A stretch of DNA of 64,000 nucleotides from Streptosporangium pseudovulgare. Lineage in GTDB: Bacteria > Actinomycetota > Actinomycetes > Streptosporangiales > Streptosporangiaceae. The position numbers were made by a program, and so were the translations under genes. Where the stretch lies: positions 590,741-654,740 of the forward strand of contig NZ_BMQJ01000001.1 in NCBI RefSeq assembly GCF_014648055.1, written 5' to 3'. Below are positions 17,027 to 24,085 of this stretch, piece by piece. The notes under the pieces were generated by a model. That model ran no database searches, was not told where the DNA came from, and saw nothing but the letters and a program-made list of their open reading frames with translations. Every line of letters begins with the position of its first letter. Positions within the stretch are counted from its first letter, which is position 1.

Positions 17027-17575
17027 ATGCCATTCGCCCATGACATGGTGTACTCACTCGCCACTCTGATCGACCTGATCAACACCTCCCCCTCCGTCGG
17101 AGGTGAGGAGGGGCTGGACGACCTGCGGGCGCTCGGCGAGTTCGTGGAACGTCAGCAGGTGAGCAACGTCGGCAGGCTGCGGGCCGCCGACCTGACCGAG
17201 GTCCGGGCCCTGCGCGAGTCCTTCCACCGGGTCATCGTCGCCCCCGACCGGGCCACCGTGATCATCCGGCTGAACACGCTGCTGGGCGGCACCAGGATCA
17301 CCCCCACCCTGGCCGAGCACGACGGCCACCCCCTGCACATCCACTACTTCGCGCCGGGCGCGTCGCTCGCCGAGCGGCTGTCGGCCGACCTCGGCGTCGC
17401 CCTGGCCCACCTGCTCGTCGAGGACGAGTGGGAGCGCCTGCGGAGCTGCTCGGCCCCCGACTGCGACCACTTCTTCCTGGACGAGTCGCGCAACCGCTCG
17501 CGCGTCTACTGCGACAGCCGCACCTGCGGCAACCGCATGCACGTCGCCGCCTACCGCGCCCGCCGCCGCGCCTGA
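17027..17575 (+). CDS. CGNR zinc-finger (ABATE-domain) protein
   Basis: A 182-residue protein of the ABATE/CGNR family, predicted stress-related transcription regulators. The N-terminal helical ABATE region (MVYSLATLIDLINTSPSVGG, VRALRESFHRVI) is followed by the zinc finger CSAPDCDHFFLDES and SRTCGNRMHVAAYRARRR; CxxxC, then C plus the CGNR signature. ATG 17027 has AGGGG five bases upstream, and a TATAAC hexamer at 17011-17016 could be its -10. Convergent with uppS. Confidence 0.85.
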   Translation: MPFAHDMVYSLATLIDLINTSPSVGGEEGLDDLRALGEFVERQQVSNVGRLRAADLTEVRALRESFHRVIVAPDRATVIIRLNTLLGGTRITPTLAEHDGHPLHIHYFAPGASLAERLSADLGVALAHLLVEDEWERLRSCSAPDCDHFFLDESRNRSRVYCDSRTCGNRMHVAAYRARRRA

Positions 17576-17589
17576 GCCCCGTCCGCCCG

Positions 17590-17613
17590 ACGCCGGGCCC
17601 GGCGGCCCGGCGT
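17590..17613. terminator. Bidirectional hairpin between CGNR gene and uppS
   Basis: ACGCCGGG pairs with CCCGGCGT around CCCGGCGG, lying between the convergent stops at 17575 and 17627. Confidence 0.6.
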
Positions 17614-17626
17614 CACGCACACGATG

Positions 17627-18406
17627 TCAGCGGGAGACCTCGTTGGGCACCGCTCCGCCGTACCGGCGGTCGCGCTTGGCGTAGGTCTCGCACGCCTCCC
17701 ACAGGTCGCGGCGGTCGAAGTCGGGCCACAGGCGGTTGAGGAAGACCATCTCGGCGTAGGCACTCTGCCAGAGCAGGAAGTTGGAGGTGCGCTGCTCGCC
17801 GGAGGAGCGCACGAACAGGTCGACGTCGGGGATCTCCGGCTCGTCGAGGTAGCGGGCGAAGGTCGACTCCTTGACCCGGTCGGGCTTGACGCGCCCGGCG
17901 GCGATGTCGGCGGCCAGGCGGACCGCGGCGTCCACGATCTCGGCGCGGCCGCCGTAGTTGACGCAGAACTGCAGGGTCAGGGTGGAGTTGCGCTCGGTCA
18001 TCCGCTCGGCGTCCTGCAGCTCGCCGATGACGCTCTTCCACAGCCGCCCGGGGCGGCCCGCCCAGCGGACCCGTACGCCCATCGCGTGGAGCTGGTCGCG
18101 GCGGCGGCGGATGACGTCGCGGTTGAAGCCCATCAGGAAGCGCACCTCGTCCGGGGAGCGCTTCCAGTTCTCGGTGGAGAAGGCGTAGGCCGACAGGTAG
18201 GGGACGCCCAGCTCGATGGCGCCCTCGATCACGTCGAAGAGCGACGCCTCGCCCGCCTTGTGGCCCTCGGTGCGCGGCAGCCCGCGCTGCTTGGCCCACC
18301 GGCCGTTGCCGTCCATCACGATCGCCACGTGCCGGGGCACCAGGTCGCGCGGGATGGGGGGCGGGACGGCTCCGGAGGGGTGCGGTGCCGGAGGGCGGAC
18401 GTTCAC
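17627..18406 (-). CDS. uppS: Isoprenyl transferase (cis-prenyl diphosphate synthase)
   Basis: A 259-residue cis-prenyltransferase that elongates allylic diphosphates with IPP to make the polyprenyl carrier for cell-wall synthesis. Signatures are [20 protein letters not shown] (catalytic aspartate), [40 protein letters not shown] and [19 protein letters not shown] with the IPP-binding arginines. The start is GTG 18406; GGGAGG (plus coordinates 18412-18417) is five bases upstream. The IscB element ends just beyond this ribosome site, so its promoter may have changed. Confidence 0.95.
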   Translation of the reverse strand: MNVRPPAPHPSGAVPPPIPRDLVPRHVAIVMDGNGRWAKQRGLPRTEGHKAGEASLFDVIEGAIELGVPYLSAYAFSTENWKRSPDEVRFLMGFNRDVIRRRRDQLHAMGVRVRWAGRPGRLWKSVIGELQDAERMTERNSTLTLQFCVNYGGRAEIVDAAVRLAADIAAGRVKPDRVKESTFARYLDEPEIPDVDLFVRSSGEQRTSNFLLWQSAYAEMVFLNRLWPDFDRRDLWEACETYAKRDRRYGGAVPNEVSR

Positions 18407-18425
18407 CGGAACCTCCCGAGGAAGC

Positions 18426-18443
18426 CCTGTCCTTCAGGCCAGG
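18426..18443 (-). repeat. Subterminal hairpin at the right end of the IscB element
   Basis: A 7-bp stem with one mismatch and a TTCA loop, followed on the minus strand by GGCTTCCTC and then the uppS ribosome site. A second small hairpin (GGGCC TTGGC GGCCC) lies at 18462-18476. Confidence 0.55.
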
Positions 18444-18493
18444 AAGGAATCAAAAGCGGGAGGGCCGCCAAGGCCCGAACCCGTCTTGACCGC

Positions 18494-19801
18494 TCAGTCA
18501 TTTCGGTCGGCTTCTTTCTGCGTCGTGTAGCCGTAGCCGTCTGCGCGCTGGAGATGACGGACATGTTTGTGGTTGATTCCGGCGACGCGGCCGTGCCGGG
18601 TGGTGATGTCGAAGAAACCAGAGGAGCGGACCAGGACCCGGCCGAGGTGAACCCCGGCTTTCCTACCCGTCGGGACGTTCGCCCGGACCAGGTCGCCGGT
18701 CTGGAAGCCGTGGTGCCGCTTGCTCCGCGGCCGGGTAAGGCGGGGGAAACCGTAGCGGTCCGGGGTGGTGCGGGCGTAGGCACCGCGCCCGGTCGCCGTG
18801 ACCACCAGGAGCGCCGACGGCCACCCGGTCACCGTCTCCAGCCAACCGACGTGCAACGCGTCCAGGGTGTGGGACTTCGGTGCGCCGGTCCGGGAGCGGT
18901 TCCACTTGGTGCGCCCGCCGGAGGCCGTCGCGACCGGCGGGCCGGTCGCCTCCAGTGCCCGCCACAGCGCCCACCGGGTGGCGTTGAGGGCCGCGGCGTC
19001 ACGCAGCGGAGCCTTCGCCCGCGCGAGGATCCTCGCCAGAAGTGCGGGCTTGGTCTTCAGGAACTCCTCGATCGGGGTGGCGTTCTTGGCCTGGTTGCAC
19101 GGAACGCAGGCCAGGGTGAGGTTGGCGATCCGGCCGGAGCCGCCGCGGGAGCGCGGGTGGATGTGGTCGATGTTCAACGGCACCCCGGTCGCACCGCAGT
19201 AGGCGCACCTGCGGCCCCACGTGGTCAGCAGGTACTCGCGGACCTCGTACCCGGCGAGCGTGCCCCGCTGGTATTCCACCCCTTCGAGCGCCCTGTCGGC
19301 CGACAGGGCGTGGGTGTCGAACGCAGCCCGTTCCATGTGGACGGCGGTGACCGGCGCCCAGCGTCTCAGGCGGCCCACCCAGGACATGGTGGTGTCCACG
19401 CGGTGCTGAAGAGACGGTGCCAGCCATCCTTCAGGTCTGGTGCGGTTGCGGAAGCGGGGAGCGCGGTAGCGCAGGTTGCGCGACCTGCGCCCCCGGCGGC
19501 GGGCGGCCCGCGCGGTGAGCCTGTCGCGGATCCGCCCGCCCCGGTGATCGAGCTGGAGGGCGTACACGCCGGTCCTGCTCTCGTCGTGCTCGGTGAACAC
19601 GGCGATGCCGGTGTGCTTGGAACCGGGGTCGATGCCGACCGCGACCCCCTGAACGGTGGAGTCGGCGGCGGCACGATCTTTGAGCCGGATGACGAACGGG
19701 GTGTGACGGTGCACCACGGCCCGACCGGAACGCAGGAGTTTGCGGGCGCAGGCCGGGCTCGTGGGTTGTAGCGGCCGGCCGTGCCTGTCGAGGACGAACA
19801 C
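18494..19801 (-). CDS. iscB: RNA-guided endonuclease IscB
   Basis: A 435-residue (from GTG 19801) IscB, the ancestor-type relative of Cas9. Domains in order: PLMP-like N-terminus (FVLDRHGRPLQPTSPACAR), RuvC-I (VGIDPGSKHTGIAV, catalytic D58), arginine-rich bridge helix (about 98-125), RuvC-II (VHMERAAFDTHA, E157), HNH (CAYCGATGVPLNIDHIHPRS with H213, then CVPCN), RuvC-III (KSHTLDALHVG, H311/D314), and a C-terminal target-interacting domain. All catalytic residues and the four zinc cysteines are present, so the enzyme should cut both strands. The frame stays open for 83 more codons to 20050, where AAGGAGGT precedes GTG/ATG; that part has no IscB homology I recognise and overlaps the predicted omega RNA. 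Confidence 0.93.
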   Translation of the reverse strand: MFVLDRHGRPLQPTSPACARKLLRSGRAVVHRHTPFVIRLKDRAAADSTVQGVAVGIDPGSKHTGIAVFTEHDESRTGVYALQLDHRGGRIRDRLTARAARRRGRRSRNLRYRAPRFRNRTRPEGWLAPSLQHRVDTTMSWVGRLRRWAPVTAVHMERAAFDTHALSADRALEGVEYQRGTLAGYEVREYLLTTWGRRCAYCGATGVPLNIDHIHPRSRGGSGRIANLTLACVPCNQAKNATPIEEFLKTKPALLARILARAKAPLRDAAALNATRWALWRALEATGPPVATASGGRTKWNRSRTGAPKSHTLDALHVGWLETVTGWPSALLVVTATGRGAYARTTPDRYGFPRLTRPRSKRHHGFQTGDLVRANVPTGRKAGVHLGRVLVRSSGFFDITTRHGRVAGINHKHVRHLQRADGYGYTTQKEADRND

Positions 19802-20052
19802 GGCCGGGTGGGCTTGACTGCCCGCTCCCTTCCCGGCCGAAGCCGGGCCGGGGTGACGCCGCGGCGGACGGGTGCCGTCCGCTGCGGTCTCCCCTCGCCC
19901 ATGTCGAACACCAGGTACCGCCGTGTGGCGGTGTCCGTGAGCCGTTTCGTCCCGACCCTGCGGGGTGTCTGCTCCCACGGATTCCAGAGCGGCGGGCTGA
20001 GGAAGCACCCGCCGGTGGGTCTGCTGTCTTGTGTTCAACGTAGCCATCACAA
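19802..20052 (-). ncRNA. Putative omega RNA (HEARO-type) of IscB
   Basis: The 250 bases directly upstream of the conserved iscB start are rich in stem-loops read on the minus strand: TTGTG...CACAA (first stem, enclosing GTTGAA), ACCCACCGGCGGGT, GCGGAC GGCACCC GTCCGC and CCGGC TTCG GCCGG. The segment GTTGAACACAAGACAGCAG resembles the conserved start of known IscB guide RNA scaffolds (recalled, not aligned). In this family the guide is the ~16 bases 5' of the scaffold, here 5'-AGCTCAAGGAGGTGCG-3' (20068-20053). Ends and fold are inferred. Confidence 0.55.
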
Positions 20053-20130
20053 CGCACCTCCTTGAGCTGATGGCTGGGGCTGGTCAACATGGGGCATCGG
20101 TACGCGGTGCGGCGCCTCAAGCCCCGGCCT

Positions 20131-20883
20131 TCAATCCAGGGTCGTTGACGAGGCTGGCTCCCTTTCTACGTGCCGAAGAGAGCGTATTCCGTGTTCGAGG
20201 TGCCATTGGAGATACGCGGCCACCAGGCCGCTGCACTCGGCGCGGTGGCGCCCCTCGGAGGCGTCGGCGGTCGCCCAGTCGCCCTTGAGCAGCGCGCTCA
20301 TCAGGGCGATGGTCTCCCCCGCGGGTACGGCGGAGCCGGCCGGGCGGCACGCGCCGCACACCACTCCCCCGGCCACGATGGCGAACGCCCGCACCGCGGG
20401 GGCCTTGCACCGGGCGCACGCCTCCAGAGCCGGGGCGTAGCCGGCGACGGCCAGCGAGCGCAGGAAGTAGGCGTCGAGCACCAGCCTGGGTTCGTGCCCG
20501 CCGGAGCCGAGCGTGCGCAGGCCGCCGACCAGCAGCAGGAACTGGCGAAGCGCGGGCTCCTTCTCCCCCATGATCAACCGGTCGGCGGTCTCCAGCATCG
20601 CGCTGCCCGCGGTGTAGCGGGGGTAGTCGTGGACGAGCGCCTCGCCGTACGGGTGGATCGTCTCGGCCTGGGTGATCACGTCGAGGGTGCGGCCGTTGTG
20701 CAACTGGAGGTCGACGTGGGTGAACGGCTCCAGCCGGGCGCCGAAGCGGGACATGGTGCGCCGGACGCCCTTGGCGACGCCGCGGACCTTGCCGGTGCGC
20801 CTGGTCAGGACGGTGACGATGCGGTCGGCCTCGCCCAGCTTGTGGGTGCGCAGCACGATGCCCTCGTCACGGTACAGACTCAC
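20131..20883 (-). CDS. recO: DNA repair protein RecO
   Basis: A 250-residue recombination mediator that helps load RecA with RecR. The N-terminal OB fold begins SLYRDEGIVLRTHKLGEADR and contains GVRRTMSRFGARLEPF; a zinc site is visible as CARCKAP and CGACRP. The C-terminus (YLQWHLEHGIRSLRHVER) is near the family's usual end, followed by a short tail EPASSTTLD that may have been altered by the neighbouring IscB insertion. The start is GTG 20883 with TAAACT and six bases before it, and no Shine-Dalgarno. Confidence 0.94.
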   Translation of the reverse strand: MSLYRDEGIVLRTHKLGEADRIVTVLTRRTGKVRGVAKGVRRTMSRFGARLEPFTHVDLQLHNGRTLDVITQAETIHPYGEALVHDYPRYTAGSAMLETADRLIMGEKEPALRQFLLLVGGLRTLGSGGHEPRLVLDAYFLRSLAVAGYAPALEACARCKAPAVRAFAIVAGGVVCGACRPAGSAVPAGETIALMSALLKGDWATADASEGRHRAECSGLVAAYLQWHLEHGIRSLRHVEREPASSTTLD

Positions 20884-20889
20884 CGGATC

Positions 20890-20895
20890 AGTTTA
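20890..20895 (-). promoter_or_regulatory. Leaderless-type -10 of recO
   Basis: On the minus strand TAAACT, six bases (GATCCG), then GTG 20883. Confidence 0.5.
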
Positions 20896-21047
20896 GTGCG
20901 GTGACCGGGACGAAAGGCCGTTTTACCCGGTTCACCGGCACGGAACGATCACGAGTGCGCGTTGTTCACCCGAAACTAACTAAACTTTGGCTCTCGGCGA
21001 ACCCCCCGCCTTGATGTTCCACCCCCGCCCCCGCACGAAAGGGTGCC

Positions 21048-22634
21048 ATGCCCCGCGTGGTCCTGCTGGGTTCATCGCCCGGCCACGATGACGTCCCCGG
21101 CCAGCCGGCGCCGCCCGCCGCGCTGACGCTGCCCGCGCTCCCCGGCTGCCCCACGGTGATCGGCAAGCTGCACGGACAGCTCGCCTCCCTCGACCCGGCA
21201 CCGGTGACGATCGCCCGCGTCGCCGACGCGCCGGCCTACCGCGGCTTCCCCGGCACGCTCGTCGAGACCGCGGATCTGGCCGGCGACCTGCGCGCCCTGG
21301 CCGACGCGGTCGAGGACAGCGAGGAGAACCTGCTGATCCTCCCGTCCAACTCGCTGATCCACGACGAGCTGATCTACCAGATCACCAAGTCGAAGCGCGG
21401 CGCGCTGGCGCTGATCGCCAAGGAGCCCCGCGAGGACCGCGAGGAGGACGAGAACGGCGACCTCATCGTCCCGGACGTCCCGATCAGCGAGGCCGAGCCG
21501 GAGATCGGCGAGCGGGTGTACGAGGGCCTGCCGGTCCGGCTGCGCGCCGCCAGGTCCCGGATCATCTCCGTCGGCTCGGCGTTCCACGCCGTGACCCGGC
21601 CCAACGCCATCGCACTCGGCCCGCTGCACCTGCACCGCAAGCACGCGCCCACGCTGGCCGAGGCCGCCCGCGAGCTGGCGGACATGGCCCACCTGTTCGG
21701 CCCCGAGGACGACCTGGTCCAGCTCCTGGTCCTGGGCCTGGTGCGGCGGGGCGTCTCGGTCGGCATCCGCGGCCGCCGCGACCTGTTCTTCCGCCGGGTC
21801 ACCTCGCCCGAGCAGGCCGACGAGGCCGTGGCCGAGATGGCGACCTTCGACGAGGACCGCGCCCGGCTGAACAACGCGGTCAAGGGCGCCGACGGCTTCT
21901 TCACCACCTTCTTCGTCAGCACCTACTCGCGGTTCATCGCCCGCTGGGCGGCCCGGCGCGGGCTCACCCCGAACCAGGTCACGCTGATCTCGATCGCCCT
22001 GGGCGTGGCGTCGGCGGCGTGCTTCGCCACCGGCGCGCGGGCCGGGATGATCGCCGGTGGCATCCTGATCTACTTCGCGTTCGTGTTCGACTGCGTGGAC
22101 GGCCAGGTCGCCCGGTACGCCCGCAAGTTCGGGGTGCTCGGCGCGTGGCTGGACGCCACCTTCGACCGCTTCAAGGAGTACGTGGTCTTCGCGGGCCTGG
22201 CGATCGGCGCGGCCGTGTCCGGTGTCGGCGACGTGTGGACGCTCGCGCTGGTGGCGCTGGCCCTGCAGTCCGCCAAGCACCTGCTGGACTTCTCCTTCGG
22301 CGCCGCCAACCGGCGCAAGCCGCCGTCGCCGCTGCCGTCGATGCCCCTGTCGATCAGCCCCGACACCGACCTGCGCCTGGCGCTGGAGCAGCGCCGGATC
22401 GCACGCAGCGGCGGCATCCGCGGGCTGCTGAGGATGTGGAGCAAGGCCGGCAGGAACCGCGCCGTGTACTGGGCCCGCAAGATGATCGTCTTCCCGATCG
22501 GTGAGCGCTTCGCGGCCATCGCGATCGTCAGCGCCCTCTTCGACGCCCGGATCACCTTCATCACGCTGATCATCTGGGGCGGCATCGCCGCCACCTACAC
22601 GCTCACCGGACGTCTGATGAGGTCGCTCGCATGA
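21048..22634 (+). CDS. CDP-alcohol phosphatidyltransferase family protein
   Basis: A 528-residue two-part protein. The first ~280 residues form a nucleotidyltransferase-like or regulatory soluble domain (MPRVVLLGSSPGHDD, LLILPSNSLIHDELIYQITK). The second half is membrane-embedded and carries the full CDP-alcohol phosphotransferase motif DG(x)2AR(x)8G(x)3D(x)3D as DCVDGQVARYARKFGVLGAW then LDATFDR. It probably joins a CDP-activated group to an alcohol such as an inositol or glycerol head group; the substrate is unknown. ATG 21048 has AAAGGG upstream. Its stop overlaps the DUF5941 gene by four bases; the pair resembles genes that are fused in some actinobacteria. Confidence 0.88.
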   Translation: MPRVVLLGSSPGHDDVPGQPAPPAALTLPALPGCPTVIGKLHGQLASLDPAPVTIARVADAPAYRGFPGTLVETADLAGDLRALADAVEDSEENLLILPSNSLIHDELIYQITKSKRGALALIAKEPREDREEDENGDLIVPDVPISEAEPEIGERVYEGLPVRLRAARSRIISVGSAFHAVTRPNAIALGPLHLHRKHAPTLAEAARELADMAHLFGPEDDLVQLLVLGLVRRGVSVGIRGRRDLFFRRVTSPEQADEAVAEMATFDEDRARLNNAVKGADGFFTTFFVSTYSRFIARWAARRGLTPNQVTLISIALGVASAACFATGARAGMIAGGILIYFAFVFDCVDGQVARYARKFGVLGAWLDATFDRFKEYVVFAGLAIGAAVSGVGDVWTLALVALALQSAKHLLDFSFGAANRRKPPSPLPSMPLSISPDTDLRLALEQRRIARSGGIRGLLRMWSKAGRNRAVYWARKMIVFPIGERFAAIAIVSALFDARITFITLIIWGGIAATYTLTGRLMRSLA

Positions 22635-23335
22635 TCACCCAACCGCAGACCACGCCCGTCCCGGACCCGTACGAGGAGCGGCTGCGCATCCAGACCGCCC
22701 GTCTGCTCGCCTACCGCGACGACGGTCCGCTGGTGACGGCGCTGCGCGGCAGGATCGGTCCCGGGCTGCCCGCGGTGCCCGCCGCGGTCGCCGCGCTCGT
22801 GCTGATCATCGCGATGGCGGCGGCCGGGATGCTCAAGGACGGCCCGGTCCTGCTGCTCCCGCCGGTGGTGATGCTCGTCCTCGTGCTGCCGACCGCGGCC
22901 CGTGACCACCTGGGCAGGATCGACTGGCTGCTGCCGCCGCTGATCCGGGCCACCGAGTTCCTCACGATCATCCTGATCGGCCTGGCGGCGGACGCGCCCA
23001 AGTGGCTGATGTACGTGCTGCTGTACGTGATCGGCTACCACACCTACGACACGGTGTACCGCACCCGGCAGAGCATCTGGCCGCCCGACTGGGTGTTCCG
23101 GGCGGGCCTGGGCTGGGAGATCCGGCTGCTGCTGATCGGCGCCGGCGCGGCGCTGGGCGTGCTGACCTGGGTGCTGGCCGCGCTGACCGTCTATCTCGGC
23201 GTGCTGTTCGCCGTGGAGAGCGTGACGAGCTGGGTGCGCCTCGACAAGCAGTCGGCGATGCAGGCCAGCGCGAGCGACGACCTGGAGGCCTCCCCCGAGG
23301 AGGCGCAGGAGCAGGTGACGGGCGAGCCCGCCTGA
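22631..23335 (+). CDS. DUF5941-like membrane protein
   Basis: A 234-residue protein with four to five hydrophobic segments (AVPAAVAALVLIIAMAAAG, LLLPPVVMLVLVLPTA, EIRLLLIGAGAALGVLTWVL, VYLGVLFAVESV) and a conserved-looking YHTYDTVYRTRQSIWPPDW between them. It matches my recollection of DUF5941, a partner of CDP-alcohol phosphotransferases. ATGA overlap with the upstream gene and the palindromic terminator after it define a two-gene operon. It likely assists the same lipid or polymer head-group transfer. Confidence 0.82.
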   Translation: MITQPQTTPVPDPYEERLRIQTARLLAYRDDGPLVTALRGRIGPGLPAVPAAVAALVLIIAMAAAGMLKDGPVLLLPPVVMLVLVLPTAARDHLGRIDWLLPPLIRATEFLTIILIGLAADAPKWLMYVLLYVIGYHTYDTVYRTRQSIWPPDWVFRAGLGWEIRLLLIGAGAALGVLTWVLAALTVYLGVLFAVESVTSWVRLDKQSAMQASASDDLEASPEEAQEQVTGEPA

Positions 23336-23355
23336 TCCGCCGCACCGGTCTCGCG

Positions 23356-23403
23356 GAAGGGGCCGCGGTGATCCCCGGATCCGGGGATCACCGCGGCCCC
23401 TTC
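23356..23403 (+). terminator. 48-bp perfect palindrome, terminator
   Basis: Two 24-base arms with no loop (centre CCGGATCCGG) 21 bases after the DUF5941 stop. As RNA it folds into a very stable hairpin usable on either strand. Confidence 0.8.
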
Positions 23404-23612
23404 GCCGTCTCCGGCGCGGCCCCGGGGCGTGCGCCGGGGTCCGGGCGGCGTCCGCGTCCCACCCGTGCCGCGGACGGTCTCGTTCCGGGCCGCCTCCCGG
23501 GGCGGGACCGCCTCCCGGGGCCGGGGCGCCGCGACCAGCGGGTGACCACGGCCGCCGCCACGACGGCGAGCACGACATCGGCGACGACGCCCGGCCAGGT
23601 CTCGGGCCTCAT
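23388..23612 (-). CDS. Possible small membrane protein, doubtful
   Basis: A short frame beginning MRPETWPGVVADVVLAVVAA with one clear hydrophobic segment and then an Arg/Pro/Gly-rich tail. The same frame reads back through WAVGAAAWLLSGLYWM to the TGA stop of the gene at 23676, so the hydrophobic part could be a lost extension of that gene or a frameshifted neighbour that starts at ATG 23679. It could also be a random frame in high-GC DNA. Confidence 0.25.
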   Translation of the reverse strand: MRPETWPGVVADVVLAVVAAAVVTRWSRRPGPGRRSRPGRRPGTRPSAARVGRGRRPDPGARPGAAPETAKGPR

Positions 23613-23675
23613 CCAGTACAGGCCCGACAGGAGCCACGCGGCCGCGCCGACCGCCCAGGGGCCGGGTGCGCGCCG

Positions 23676-23906
23676 TCATGACGCCCCGATCCGGTCGGCG
23701 GCGACGAGCACGGCGGCGCCCAGGACCGCCAGGCTCAGGTTCGCGTAGACCTCGTAGCCGGTCAGGAAGTCCAGGCGGGGGATGACGACGCGGTTGAAGA
23801 GGTTGAGGAGCCCTCCCATGAACGGCTGGACGAACAGGCGGTCGATCGTCCCGCTGACGCCCTGGAGGATCATGACGAATCCGATGAACTGAACGGCTTT
23901 GCCCAT
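23676..23906 (-). CDS. Small membrane protein (76 aa)
   Basis: A 76-residue protein with two membrane segments (VQFIGFVMILQGVSGTIDRL and ANLSLAVLGAAVLVAADRI) separated by an amphipathic loop GGLLNLFNRVVIPRLDFLTG. Function unknown. ATG 23906 follows TAGCGT by seven bases and has no ribosome site, so it is probably leaderless. The frame is open upstream to 24056 but the additional residues look non-coding. Confidence 0.7.
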   Translation of the reverse strand: MGKAVQFIGFVMILQGVSGTIDRLFVQPFMGGLLNLFNRVVIPRLDFLTGYEVYANLSLAVLGAAVLVAADRIGAS

Positions 23907-23913
23907 GGATCCG

Positions 23914-23919
23914 ACGCTA
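23914..23919 (-). promoter_or_regulatory. Leaderless-type -10 of the 76-aa membrane protein
   Basis: Minus strand TAGCGT, seven bases, ATG 23906. Confidence 0.45.
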
Positions 23920-24071
23920 GGGACCGCCGTCCCGGCGGAGATCGGCCGTCGGGATGCCCCGCTCCGACCGGCGTCGCCGTTCCCGGGCGCCGCCGCGGAC
24001 GAAGGTAGGTGGCCGGTGCGACTTTGGTATCGCCCGCCGCCCGCGACGGGCGGCATCCCCGTTCCGGCTTC

Positions 24072-24077
24072 TAGGCT
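24072..24077 (+). promoter_or_regulatory. Leaderless-type -10 of the histidine kinase
   Basis: TAGGCT, eight bases (TTCGGGGG), ATG 24086. The G-run could also act as a weak ribosome site. Confidence 0.45.
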
Positions 24078-24085
24078 TTCGGGGG

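Larger units (their letters stand above)
18415..20052 (-). mobile_element. IscB element (IS200/IS605-related, non-autonomous)
   Basis: An approximately 1.6-kb insertion between recO and uppS, genes that are usually adjacent in actinobacteria. It carries only iscB plus its putative omega RNA; no TnpA is present. At the right end (downstream of iscB) a hairpin at 18426-18443 (CCTGTCC, loop TTCA, GGCCAGG) looks like the subterminal hairpin of IS200/IS605-type elements. The left end is placed by the start of the predicted RNA scaffold and is uncertain by tens of bases. No target-site duplication is expected for this class. Confidence 0.55.

Noticed and set aside
19431-20120. A 229-residue minus-strand frame across the IscB upstream region
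   Set aside because: It overlaps iscB in another frame and has no known domain; the open frame is explained by GC bias.
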